6,206 bases of DNA from Turicibacter sp. (GTDB lineage Bacteria; Bacillota; Bacilli; MOL361; Turicibacteraceae). The notes under the pieces were generated by a model. The model did not search any database and was not told where the DNA came from. It worked only from the letters and a program-made list of their open reading frames with translations. Positions within the stretch are counted from its first letter, which is position 1; every line of letters starts with the position of its first letter. The translations under genes and the position numbers were made by a program. The stretch spans positions 1-6,206 of the forward strand of contig JAUMTV010000155.1 in assembly GCA_030531025.1 (NCBI GenBank). The letters are read 5' to 3'. This document shows positions 1 through 6,198 of the stretch, piece after piece.

Positions 1-153
1 TATGTTGATGCAGGCATTGATACAGGGAAAATTATCGATCAAGCTTGTTTTAAACGAACAGGAAATGAGACAAGAGAAGAAGTTGAAGCGAGTATTCATG
101 CGTTAGAGCATAAGTTATATCCGCAAGTTATAACACAACTTTTACAAGCTTAG
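1..153 (+). CDS. purN: Phosphoribosylglycinamide formyltransferase, C-terminal fragment (5' end outside window)
   Basis: The window opens in frame 1 of a gene whose start is off the left edge. Fifty codons remain before the TAG at 151-153. The fragment begins YVDAGIDTGKII and continues to EHKLYPQVI. These match the PurN family's conserved C-terminal 'VDxGxDTGxII' segment, whose Asp lies near the catalytic site, and its closing 'EHxLYP' helix. The enzyme transfers a formyl group from 10-formyltetrahydrofolate to GAR, giving FGAR, in cytoplasmic de novo purine synthesis. Its position directly before purH and purD is the usual Bacillus-type order and supports the call. The purH ribosome binding site overlaps its stop codon, so the two genes are almost certainly co-transcribed and possibly translationally coupled. 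Only the C-terminus is visible, so the integrity of the rest cannot be judged. Confidence 0.9.
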   Translation, partial: YVDAGIDTGKIIDQACFKRTGNETREEVEASIHALEHKLYPQVITQLLQA

Positions 154-159
154 GAGGAG
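152..159 (+). promoter_or_regulatory. purH ribosome binding site overlapping the purN stop
   Basis: AGGAGGAG is a near-perfect Shine-Dalgarno sequence. It begins inside the purN TAG stop codon and lies 8 nt before the purH ATG at 168. Another ATG at 161 is out of frame with purH and too close to the site, so 168 is the start. The overlap with the purN stop suggests coupled translation. Confidence 0.85.
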
Positions 160-167
160 TATGAGAG

Positions 168-1700
168 ATGAAACGTGCATTAGTTAGTGTATCAGACAAG
201 ACGAATTTAGTATCATTTGTTCAAAATTTAGTTGAGTTAGGATATGACATTATCTCAACTGGAGGAACTAAAAAAACATTAGAAGAAGCGGGAATGAATG
301 TTATTGCTATCGATGAAGTAACTGGTTTTTCAGAAATTTTAGAAGGACGAGTTAAGACATTACATCCAATGGTACATGGTGGTCTATTAGCTAAACGTGA
401 TGATATTCATCACCAAGAACAAGTTGCACAAAATAATATTGAATATATTGATTTAGTTTGTGTAAACTTATATCCATTTGCTAAAACGATTCAAAATCCT
501 GAAGCAACTCATGAAGATAAAATCGAAAACATCGATATCGGTGGACCATCGATGTTACGTTCAGCAGCGAAAAATTTTAATGATGTCACAGTAGTTGTTG
601 ATGCGAATGATTATGACTTAATCATTTCTGAAATTCATGAGCACGGAAATACAACCTTAAAAACACGTCAAATGTTAGCTGGAAAAGTGTTCAACCATAC
701 AGCCGCATACGATGCGATGATTGCCAACTATTTCAATGAAATTAATGAAGTAGAAGTTCCAGAAAAGTTAACTGTAACTTATGACTTAAAACAAACATTA
801 CGTTATGGAGAAAATCCACATCAAAAAGCAGCATTCTATCAAACTTTACACAAACCATCTTACAGTGTTGTAGCAAGCGAACAATTACATGGAAAAGAGT
901 TATCATACAATAATATCGCTGATACTAATGCGGCATTAGAAATCTTATCTGAATTTGAAGGGGCAGCAGCAGTTGCAGTTAAGCATATGAATCCATGTGG
1001 AGTTGGATTAGGTTCAACAATTGAAGAAGCTTACACAAAAGCCTATGAAGCAGATTCAACATCAATTTTTGGAGGAATTGTTGCTTTAAATCGTGAAGTT
1101 TCAAAAGAGTTAGCTGAAGAATTACATAAAATCTTCTTGGAAATTGTTGTTGCACCAAGCTTCACACAAGATGCATTAGACATTTTAAAACAAAAGAAAA
1201 ATATTCGTTTATTAACAACAGATATGACTGAACGTCTACAACCGGGACAAAAATTAGTGTCAGTGAAAGGTGGATTATTAGTTCAAGAATTAGACACACT
1301 TCAAGTGAACAAAGAAGATTTAGAATGTGTCACAGAAGCAAAACCAACGGGAGAAGACTTAAAACAATTATTATTCGGATTCCAAGTTTGTAAACACGTT
1401 AAATCAAATGCCATTACTTTAGTTAAAAATGATATGACTATCGGTGTTGGAGCTGGACAAATGAATCGTGTTGGATCAGCTAAAATTGCATTAGAGCAAG
1501 CAGGGGCATTAGCTGACGGTGCTTACTTAGCATCAGATGCGTTCTTCCCAATGCCAGATACAGTTGAATTAGCAGCAAAATATGGGGTTAAAGCAATTAT
1601 TCAACCAGGTGGATCAATTAAAGATCAAGATTCAATCGATGCATGTAATAAACATGGAATTGCGATGGTCTTTACAAAAATTCGTCACTTTAAACACTAA
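168..1700 (+). CDS. purH: Bifunctional AICAR formyltransferase / IMP cyclohydrolase
   Basis: This cytoplasmic enzyme catalyses the last two steps of de novo IMP synthesis: formylation of AICAR by 10-formyl-THF, then ring closure. The 510-aa length is normal for the family. Residues 1 to about 130 form the MGS-like cyclohydrolase domain, with [13 protein letters not shown] (30-42), the [16 protein letters not shown] block (57-72), VNLYPF (99-104) and [16 protein letters not shown] (121-136). The formyltransferase domain follows: [14 protein letters not shown] (211-224), [16 protein letters not shown] (242-257), then [10 protein letters not shown] (271-280) with the Lys272-His273 pair at the position of the family's catalytic Lys-His, and FGGIVALNR (301-309). 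The C-terminus, IRHFKH, matches the family's usual 'RHFRH' ending. No key motif is missing. The gene sits 14 nt after purN and 26 nt before purD. PurR or purine-riboswitch control, if present, would act at the operon start outside this window. Confidence 0.98.
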   Translation: MKRALVSVSDKTNLVSFVQNLVELGYDIISTGGTKKTLEEAGMNVIAIDEVTGFSEILEGRVKTLHPMVHGGLLAKRDDIHHQEQVAQNNIEYIDLVCVNLYPFAKTIQNPEATHEDKIENIDIGGPSMLRSAAKNFNDVTVVVDANDYDLIISEIHEHGNTTLKTRQMLAGKVFNHTAAYDAMIANYFNEINEVEVPEKLTVTYDLKQTLRYGENPHQKAAFYQTLHKPSYSVVASEQLHGKELSYNNIADTNAALEILSEFEGAAAVAVKHMNPCGVGLGSTIEEAYTKAYEADSTSIFGGIVALNREVSKELAEELHKIFLEIVVAPSFTQDALDILKQKKNIRLLTTDMTERLQPGQKLVSVKGGLLVQELDTLQVNKEDLECVTEAKPTGEDLKQLLFGFQVCKHVKSNAITLVKNDMTIGVGAGQMNRVGSAKIALEQAGALADGAYLASDAFFPMPDTVELAAKYGVKAIIQPGGSIKDQDSIDACNKHGIAMVFTKIRHFKH

Positions 1701-1714
1701 TTGATGTGGAAATA

Positions 1715-1720
1715 GAGGAG
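1715..1720 (+). promoter_or_regulatory. purD ribosome binding site that fixes the start at 1727
   Basis: GAGGAG lies 6 nt before the ATG at 1727. An in-frame GTG at 1706 would add seven residues (M/V-EIEEKE). That extension would contain this ribosome binding site within its own codons and has no comparable site upstream, so 1727 is the better start. Confidence 0.8.
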
Positions 1721-1726
1721 AAAGAA

Positions 1727-2980
1727 ATGAAAGTTTTAGTTATTGGACGCGGTGGACGTGAACATGCAGTTGTAAAAAAATTAGCTCGTGATACGAAAGT
1801 AACTCAAATTTTTTGTGCACCAGGAAATGATGGAATGGTTGAAGCTACATTAGTACCTATTGAAGAAACTGATGTGAAGGCATTAGTTAGCTTTGCTAAA
1901 GAAAATCAGATTGATTTAACGATTGTAGGACCTGAAATGGCATTAATGGCTGGGGTTGTTAATGAATTCAATGAATTAGGATTATGTGTTTTTGGACCAA
2001 CAAAAGAAGCAGCATTAATTGAAGGTAGTAAGGCATTTGCGAAGTATATGATGTCAAAATACGATATCCCAACAGCAGCATATGGTGAATTCACTGAATT
2101 ACAACCAGCATTAGATTATTTAAAAACTCAATCAATGCCAATTGTTATTAAAGCTGATGGGTTAGCAGCTGGAAAAGGTGTTGTTATTTGTCAAACATTA
2201 GAAGAGGCTAATCAAACAGTAAAAGAAATGCTGTTAGATCGTAAGTTCGATGATGCTTCTTCAAAAGTAGTCATTGAAGAATTTTTAGTAGGTGAAGAAT
2301 TCTCATTAATGGCGTTTGTATCAAATGAAATATATAAAGCAATGCCAATTGCACGTGATTATAAACGTGCTTATGATAATGATGAAGGTCTAAATACAGG
2401 GGGAATGGGAAATCATAGCCCGCACCCATTAATCTTAGATACAGATTATGAAGAAGCGATTCAAATGGTTATTGAACCAATGACAAAAGCAATGATCAAA
2501 GAAGGAATCCCATTTACAGGAATTTTATATGCTGGATTAATGAAAACAGCAAATGGAATTAAAGTAATTGAGTTTAATGCACGTTTTGGAGATCCTGAAA
2601 CAGAAGTATTATTACCACGTCTTGAAACAGAGTTAACAGATATTATGTTATCTTTATTAGATGGAAAAGATATTGAGTGTGTTTGGTCAGATCAAGCAAC
2701 AGTTGGTGTCGTTTTAGCTGCTAAAGGGTATCCAGGTTCATATTTTAAAGGAACTGTCATTAATGGACTAGATACATTAGAAGGTGTAGATGTCTGCCAC
2801 ATGGGAACAAAATTAGTAGATGGTAAGTTGACTTTAAATGGTGGACGCGTCTTATTTGTAGTTGGAAGTGGGGATACATTAGAAGACGCACGTCAAAAAG
2901 TATATAAAGAAATTCAAAAGATTGAGTGTGATGATTTATTCTATCGAACTGATATTGCTAAGAAGGCCGTGAGTATTTAA
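1727..2980 (+). CDS. purD: Phosphoribosylamine--glycine ligase (GAR synthetase)
   Basis: This enzyme joins 5-phosphoribosylamine and glycine using ATP, giving GAR, the second step of de novo purine synthesis; GAR is the substrate of PurN. From ATG 1727 the protein is 417 aa, the normal size, and opens with the family signature MKVLVIGRGGREHA. The N-domain includes CAPGNDGM (30-37) and VGPEMALMAG (67-76). The ATP-grasp core shows IKADGLAAGKGVVI (141-154), EEFLVGEEFSLMAF (184-197), NTGGMG (223-228) and VIEFNARFGDPETEVLLPRL (280-299), which holds the Glu/Asn metal ligands of the fold. The C-terminal part contains GGRVLFVVGSGDTLEDAR and FYRTDI. The segment around 208-232 reads ARDYKR and GMGNHSP where most PurD proteins I recall have QDHKR and GMGAYSP, a modest deviation. 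It is the last gene of the operon. The ATG is chosen over an in-frame GTG at 1706 because a GAGGAG sits 6 nt before it. Confidence 0.97.
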   Translation: MKVLVIGRGGREHAVVKKLARDTKVTQIFCAPGNDGMVEATLVPIEETDVKALVSFAKENQIDLTIVGPEMALMAGVVNEFNELGLCVFGPTKEAALIEGSKAFAKYMMSKYDIPTAAYGEFTELQPALDYLKTQSMPIVIKADGLAAGKGVVICQTLEEANQTVKEMLLDRKFDDASSKVVIEEFLVGEEFSLMAFVSNEIYKAMPIARDYKRAYDNDEGLNTGGMGNHSPHPLILDTDYEEAIQMVIEPMTKAMIKEGIPFTGILYAGLMKTANGIKVIEFNARFGDPETEVLLPRLETELTDIMLSLLDGKDIECVWSDQATVGVVLAAKGYPGSYFKGTVINGLDTLEGVDVCHMGTKLVDGKLTLNGGRVLFVVGSGDTLEDARQKVYKEIQKIECDDLFYRTDIAKKAVSI

Positions 2981-2987
2981 AGAGACG

Positions 2988-3026
2988 ATAAAGGGAGATA
3001 GCTATATATCTCCCTTTATGTTTATA
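2988..3026 (+). terminator. Putative terminator closing the purine operon
   Basis: Seven bases after the purD stop, ATAAAGGGAGATA (2988-3000) pairs perfectly with TATCTCCCTTTAT (3007-3019) around a 6-nt loop, giving a 13-bp stem. The 3' tail is GTTTATAAAAA, so the U-tract is short and interrupted. The outer A-T pairs also put TTTAT inside the stem. The hairpin is convincing, but release may be leaky and some read-through into the next gene is possible. The following A-run could also support termination from the opposite strand. Confidence 0.7.
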
Positions 3027-3044
3027 AAAAATTTAATATAAATA

Positions 3045-3073
3045 ATGACAAATTAGGTAAAAATAGGTATGTT
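3045..3073 (+). promoter_or_regulatory. Predicted sigma-A-type promoter for the aminotransferase-ATPase unit
   Basis: ATGACA (3045-3050, one mismatch to TTGACA) is followed after 17 bases by TATGTT (3068-3073, 4/6 match to TATAAT). It lies in an AT-rich gap just after the purine terminator, with an A/T-rich stretch (3023-3044) directly upstream. The expected transcript start is near 3080, giving a leader of about 35 nt before the ATG at 3115. The prediction rests on consensus match alone. Confidence 0.55.
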
Positions 3074-3103
3074 ATATATGTGTACCATTATTTTTTAAGA
3101 AGT

Positions 3104-3109
3104 GGGTGA
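3104..3109 (+). promoter_or_regulatory. Ribosome binding site favouring the start at 3115
   Basis: GGGTGA matches the 3' part of the AAGGAGGTGA consensus and lies 5 nt before ATG 3115. The in-frame GTG at 3106 falls inside this site. Upstream of that GTG there is only a weak AAGAAG (3097-3102), too close to serve well. ATG 3115 also gives the usual family N-terminus. Confidence 0.6.
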
Positions 3110-3114
3110 AACAA

Positions 3115-4206
3115 ATGAGTAAGATTTTATTTACACCTGGTCCTACAAATGTACCTGAAGAAATTAGAAATGTACTTGGGAAAGATTTAATTCATCACAG
3201 AATGGCAGATTATCATAAACTGTTAAAAGAAATTAATGAAGATTTAAAGATTGTCTTTGATACTAAAAATGATGTGCTTGTTTTAACATCATCAGGAACT
3301 GGCTCAATGGAGTCAACTGTTGTTAATTTATTCTCGACTAACGATGAAGTTTTAGTTATTAATACAGGTTGGTTTGGGGAAAGATTTATTGAAATCTGTA
3401 AAGTTTATGGATTACAGGTTCATGAATTACGTTATGAGTGGGGAAAAACTTATAACATTAAAGATATTGAAGATATGTTAGAAAAACATTCATCAATTAA
3501 AGGGATTTTTGTAACTTATCATGAAACAGCAACTGGGGTAGTCAACAATTTAGAGCAATTAGGAAATTTAACAAAAAATACAGATCGCTTATTAATTGCT
3601 GACTGCATTAGTGGAATGGTCGTCCAAGAATTTCATTTAGATGACTGGGGAGTCGATTGTGCTGTTGCTAGTAGCCAAAAAGGATTCTTATTACCACCAG
3701 GACTCAGCTTCGTTGCTTTAAGTGATAAAGCAAAAAAAGCGTTAGAACACTCAAATATTCCAAAATACTATTGGGATTACCGTAAATATTTTCATTATTT
3801 TTATAATAAATCTGAACAACCATTTACACCAGCTATTTCAATTGTTGTTGCTTTACAAGCAGCATTAAGACAATTATTGAATAAAGGCTTAGTTCAGATT
3901 ATTGAAAATAAACAATCAATTCGTAAATATGCTGAGGAAAAATTTAAAGATTTAGGATTTACTTTATTTATTGAAGATGAATCAATTCGTGGAAATGTCT
4001 TAGTTCCAGTCATTGTTCCAGAAGACATTGATGGAAGTAAATTAACTGCATTAATTGATGAACGATATAATTTCACAGTAGCGGGTGGTATGAGTCATTA
4101 TGCCGGAAAGATGCTACGTGTTGGGATTATTGGAGAAATTACAAAAAGGGAAATTGATTTACTAATTGAATACATCCAGGAAGTTATTCCTGAGTGTAAA
4201 AAGTAA
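3115..4206 (+). CDS. Class V PLP-dependent aminotransferase, alanine/serine--glyoxylate aminotransferase-like
   Basis: This is a 363-aa fold-type I (class V) aminotransferase. It opens with the family signature FTPGPTNVPEEI (6-17), followed by HHRMADY (27-33), which corresponds to the common 'HRs..F' segment. The cofactor-binding loop TSSGTGSMES (58-67) resembles the family's 'GSGT.amEa'. ADCISG (162-167) supplies the Asp (163) that contacts the pyridine nitrogen, and SSQKGFLLPPGLSFVALSDKA (186-206) contains the predicted PLP lysine, Lys189. GMSHYAGKMLRVGIIG (325-340) carries Arg335, at the expected carboxylate-binding position. No signal peptide or membrane segment is seen, so it is cytoplasmic. 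Relatives include alanine- and serine-glyoxylate aminotransferases, phosphonate-pyruvate transaminases and archaeal-type aspartate/phosphoserine aminotransferases, and the substrate cannot be assigned from sequence. It appears to be first in a two-gene unit, 24 nt before the ATPase gene, with its own promoter. ATG 3115 is preferred over GTG 3106, which lies within the ribosome binding site. Confidence 0.9.
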   Translation: MSKILFTPGPTNVPEEIRNVLGKDLIHHRMADYHKLLKEINEDLKIVFDTKNDVLVLTSSGTGSMESTVVNLFSTNDEVLVINTGWFGERFIEICKVYGLQVHELRYEWGKTYNIKDIEDMLEKHSSIKGIFVTYHETATGVVNNLEQLGNLTKNTDRLLIADCISGMVVQEFHLDDWGVDCAVASSQKGFLLPPGLSFVALSDKAKKALEHSNIPKYYWDYRKYFHYFYNKSEQPFTPAISIVVALQAALRQLLNKGLVQIIENKQSIRKYAEEKFKDLGFTLFIEDESIRGNVLVPVIVPEDIDGSKLTALIDERYNFTVAGGMSHYAGKMLRVGIIGEITKREIDLLIEYIQEVIPECKK

Positions 4207-4230
4207 ATTAAAGACAAGGGGGACAACATA

Positions 4231-5955
4231 ATGAAGCCACAATTTGAATTAGAACGTAATACAGCCGTTATTAACTTTTCTGCACATTATTGTAATACAG
4301 AAGATGAATTATTAAATAGTCAAGGATTCGAACGAGTTTTAACACGTTTCTTAAAAACATTAAAGAAAAAAGAATCGCCAATTTATGAACAATTAGTTTA
4401 TGTATGTGGGGAAGCACAAATTGCTTCTGAATTAATTTCATTATTTAAACTATTATTAGTATTAGAACTTGATGAAGTTATGCAAATGAATCGTGCATTC
4501 ATTGTTTTATTACAACATAAAGATACATTAATCGAATTTATCGAAGAACTTTATGACTATTGGCGTCGGTTAGAACGTTATAGTGTCATTTATAATAGTG
4601 AAGAAGGAACAGGGATTCAAAAGATTAAATTTATTGAAGCTAATAATTCATTTACTAACTTAGTGTTAAAGGTATATCGTACAATTGAAGAAAGATTATT
4701 AGGACATCATCAAAATGTATATCGTCAATTAATTGTAGGAGCTAATGCGGGTCTGGTTTTAAATGAAATTCAATGGGATATTCCAATGCAATATATGGGA
4801 TTACGTTACCCAGCTTTCATTGAATCAATCGTATTAATGCCACCATTTATTACTTATCCAAAACGAACAAAACGAGATGGAATCTTTGAAGAAGTATTTG
4901 AGAATCCATTAGATGGCTTATATTTAGATCCAAATAACTGGTTTGTTTATCCTGCAAAAGTAGGAACAGCACTGGCATATGTCTATTTCCACCGTGACTT
5001 CATGGCACAAGGTGTGACAATGTGTAACTTATTTGAATTAGCTGATTTAGATGAATGTAAAAATCGCAAACCAGATTTAATTTATGTTTATGGTAATAAG
5101 GATAAAGAGGATCGTGCAGTCTTCTATCAAGATAAAGCAAATGATATTATGATTGGATACGCATCATATAGTGAGGATCATGATTACTTTGGATACATGA
5201 AAAAAATGATCTTAACATTATATAATGTGAAAATGATTAATGAGAAAAAACTCCCATTACATGGAGCAATGATTGAATTAACATTAAAAAATGGAAAACA
5301 AAGCAATATTGTTATCATCGGAGATAGTGGTGCAGGTAAATCAGAAACTTTAGAAGCTGTGCGTATGATTGCAGAAGATGAAATTAAAGATATGAAAACA
5401 ATCTTTGATGATATGGGAACATTAGCATTGGAAAAAGGAGAAATTCGTGCATATGGTACGGAAATTGGAGCCTTTGTTCGTTTAGATGACTTAGATACAG
5501 GTTACGCATACCGTACAATCGATCGCAGTATCTTCATGAATCCAGATAAAACAAATGCGCGTATTGTCATCCCAGTTGCAACATATAAAGAAATTACAAC
5601 AGGTCGTCCAGTTGATATGTTCTTATATGCTAACAACTACGAAGGAGACGGAGATGAGTTTGAATTCTTTAATAATGTTGATGAGGCAAAAGAAGTCTTT
5701 GTGCGTGGAGCACGTAAGGCGAAAGGAACAACAACAGAAACTGGACTAGTAGAATCATATTTTGCTAACCCATTTGGACCTGTTCAATTAAAAGAGCAAA
5801 CAGATCCATTAATTGATAAATATTTTGAAACATTATTTAAAAAGAAGATTAAAGTGGGACAACTACGTACTCGATTAGCTATTGAAGGACAAGAACATAG
5901 TGGTCCAAGAAAAGCAGCTGAAAAATTATTAGCTTATATTAATGAAGAAGAATAG
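4231..5955 (+). CDS. P-loop ATPase related to PEP carboxykinase / HPr kinase (function unassigned)
   Basis: This is a 574-aa soluble protein with no signal peptide or clear membrane segment. It starts at ATG 4231, 7 nt after a strong AAGGGGGA site. Residues 1 to about 340 are a large N-terminal region I cannot assign: helical and leucine-rich in the first 120, then a block with YMGLRYPAFIESIVLMPPF (188-206). The C-terminal half is kinase-like: LPLHGAMIEL (341-350), Walker A GDSGAGKSETLEA (364-376, Lys370), then IFDDMGTL (391-398) with an acidic pair. LHG, GDSGxGKSE and the following DD occur in the same order and similar spacing in HPr kinase/phosphorylase. TNARIVIPV (441-449, Arg444) resembles the NTR(V/A)xYPI block of ATP-dependent PEP carboxykinase, which shares the HprK fold. 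It may be labelled PEP carboxykinase by similarity, but the canonical PEPCK P-loop (GLSGTGKT) is absent, so gluconeogenic activity should not be assumed. It is the second gene after the aminotransferase and ends at a terminator. Confidence 0.8.
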   Translation: MKPQFELERNTAVINFSAHYCNTEDELLNSQGFERVLTRFLKTLKKKESPIYEQLVYVCGEAQIASELISLFKLLLVLELDEVMQMNRAFIVLLQHKDTLIEFIEELYDYWRRLERYSVIYNSEEGTGIQKIKFIEANNSFTNLVLKVYRTIEERLLGHHQNVYRQLIVGANAGLVLNEIQWDIPMQYMGLRYPAFIESIVLMPPFITYPKRTKRDGIFEEVFENPLDGLYLDPNNWFVYPAKVGTALAYVYFHRDFMAQGVTMCNLFELADLDECKNRKPDLIYVYGNKDKEDRAVFYQDKANDIMIGYASYSEDHDYFGYMKKMILTLYNVKMINEKKLPLHGAMIELTLKNGKQSNIVIIGDSGAGKSETLEAVRMIAEDEIKDMKTIFDDMGTLALEKGEIRAYGTEIGAFVRLDDLDTGYAYRTIDRSIFMNPDKTNARIVIPVATYKEITTGRPVDMFLYANNYEGDGDEFEFFNNVDEAKEVFVRGARKAKGTTTETGLVESYFANPFGPVQLKEQTDPLIDKYFETLFKKKIKVGQLRTRLAIEGQEHSGPRKAAEKLLAYINEEE

Positions 5956-5981
5956 AAAGGGGATGCATTTCCCCTTTTTTT
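5956..5981 (+). terminator. Rho-independent terminator after the ATPase gene
   Basis: AAAGGGGA (5956-5963) pairs with TCCCCTTT (5970-5977) around a TGCATT loop. The run of seven T's from 5975 to 5981 continues into more T-rich sequence. It begins directly after the TAG stop. This is a canonical strong terminator that isolates the unit from the promoter array downstream. Confidence 0.9.
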
Positions 5982-6018
5982 ATATTTTATTAATTACTAA
6001 AAAAATTTAAAATAACTA

Positions 6019-6047
6019 TTGACGATTTTAGATGCGAATGATATTAT
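6019..6047 (+). promoter_or_regulatory. Promoter P1 of a tandem array
   Basis: TTGACG (6019-6024), a 17-bp spacer, then TATTAT (6042-6047), preceded by an extended -10 TGA (6039-6041). The sequence upstream (5995-6016) is rich in A/T tracts, like an UP element. The transcript start is expected near 6054. It aligns with P2 at a constant offset of 84 bp, including the initial transcribed bases. Confidence 0.75.
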
Positions 6048-6053
6048 AAATAA

Positions 6054-6068
6054 GTCGTTACGAACGAC
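6054..6068 (+). repeat. Small palindrome at the predicted P1 start
   Basis: GTCGTT (6054-6059) and AACGAC (6063-6068) are perfect inverted repeats around ACG. They lie just at or after the predicted P1 transcription start. This could be a 5' hairpin in the transcript or a protein-binding site. The function is unknown. Confidence 0.45.
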
Positions 6069-6077
6069 AAAAGAAAA

Positions 6078-6118
6078 TGTCGAAAAACTTCATAAAAAGT
6101 GTTTGACATTCTTCGACA
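6078..6118 (+). repeat. Inverted repeat flanking the P2 -35 box
   Basis: TGTCGAA (6078-6084) and TTCGACA (6112-6118) are exact 7-bp inverted repeats separated by 27 bp, with the P2 TTGACA box between them. They could be paired operator half-sites or could arise by chance in this compositionally biased DNA. Confidence 0.35.
6093..6108 (+). repeat. 16-bp direct repeat, copy 1 (P2 -35 region)
   Basis: TAAAAAGTGTTTGACA occurs here and again, identically, at 6183-6198. Each copy ends with a TTGACA box, so the repeat duplicates the core upstream part of a promoter at a 90-bp interval. Confidence 0.9.
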
Positions 6119-6131
6119 AAAATGTTAATAT
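6103..6131 (+). promoter_or_regulatory. Promoter P2 of a tandem array
   Basis: A perfect TTGACA (6103-6108), a 17-bp spacer, then TAATAT (6126-6131) with an extended -10 TGT (6123-6125). The transcript start is expected near 6138. The bases after the -10 (ATAAAGAAGTC, 6130-6140) match P1 (ATAAATAAGTC, 6046-6056) at the same 84-bp offset as the -35 and -10 boxes. Confidence 0.8.
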
Positions 6132-6160
6132 AAAGAAGTCATCAAGAGCGAAAAAGAAAC

Positions 6161-6192
6161 AAAAAAAGTTTCGAAAAAAGTTTAAAAAGTGT
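6161..6192 (+). promoter_or_regulatory. A-tract, UP-element-like region upstream of P3
   Basis: AAAAAAGTTT is repeated at 6162-6171 and 6174-6183, followed by AAAAAGTGTTT (6184-6194), so A-tracts recur about once per helical turn immediately before the P3 -35 box. Such DNA is typical of UP elements contacted by RNA polymerase alpha subunits at rRNA promoters. The role is inferred from composition and position. Confidence 0.5.
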
Positions 6193-6198
6193 TTGACA
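6183..6198 (+). repeat. 16-bp direct repeat, copy 2 (P3 -35 region)
   Basis: Identical to 6093-6108. It contains the third TTGACA box of the array. Identity stops on both sides of the 16 bp. Confidence 0.9.

Noticed and set aside
1706..1726. Alternative GTG start extending PurD by seven residues
   Set aside because: The extension would contain the GAGGAG ribosome binding site and precedes the universal MKVLVIGxGGREHA N-terminus, so ATG 1727 is preferred.
1906..2094. 62-codon open frame on the - strand inside purD
   Set aside because: It lies wholly antisense to a well-conserved PurD coding region, has no ribosome binding site or recognisable motif, and is explained by codon bias on the + strand.
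3106..3114. Alternative GTG start extending the aminotransferase by three residues
   Set aside because: The GTG is part of the GGGTGA ribosome binding site, and ATG 3115 has better spacing.
3894..4076. 60-codon open frame on the - strand inside the aminotransferase
   Set aside because: It is antisense to a conserved reading frame, low in complexity and without family features.
5555..5749. 64-codon + strand open frame in another frame within the ATPase gene
   Set aside because: It is out of frame inside the conserved C-terminal domain, with no credible ribosome binding site. The translation is Gln/Lys-rich and looks like a frame-shift shadow.
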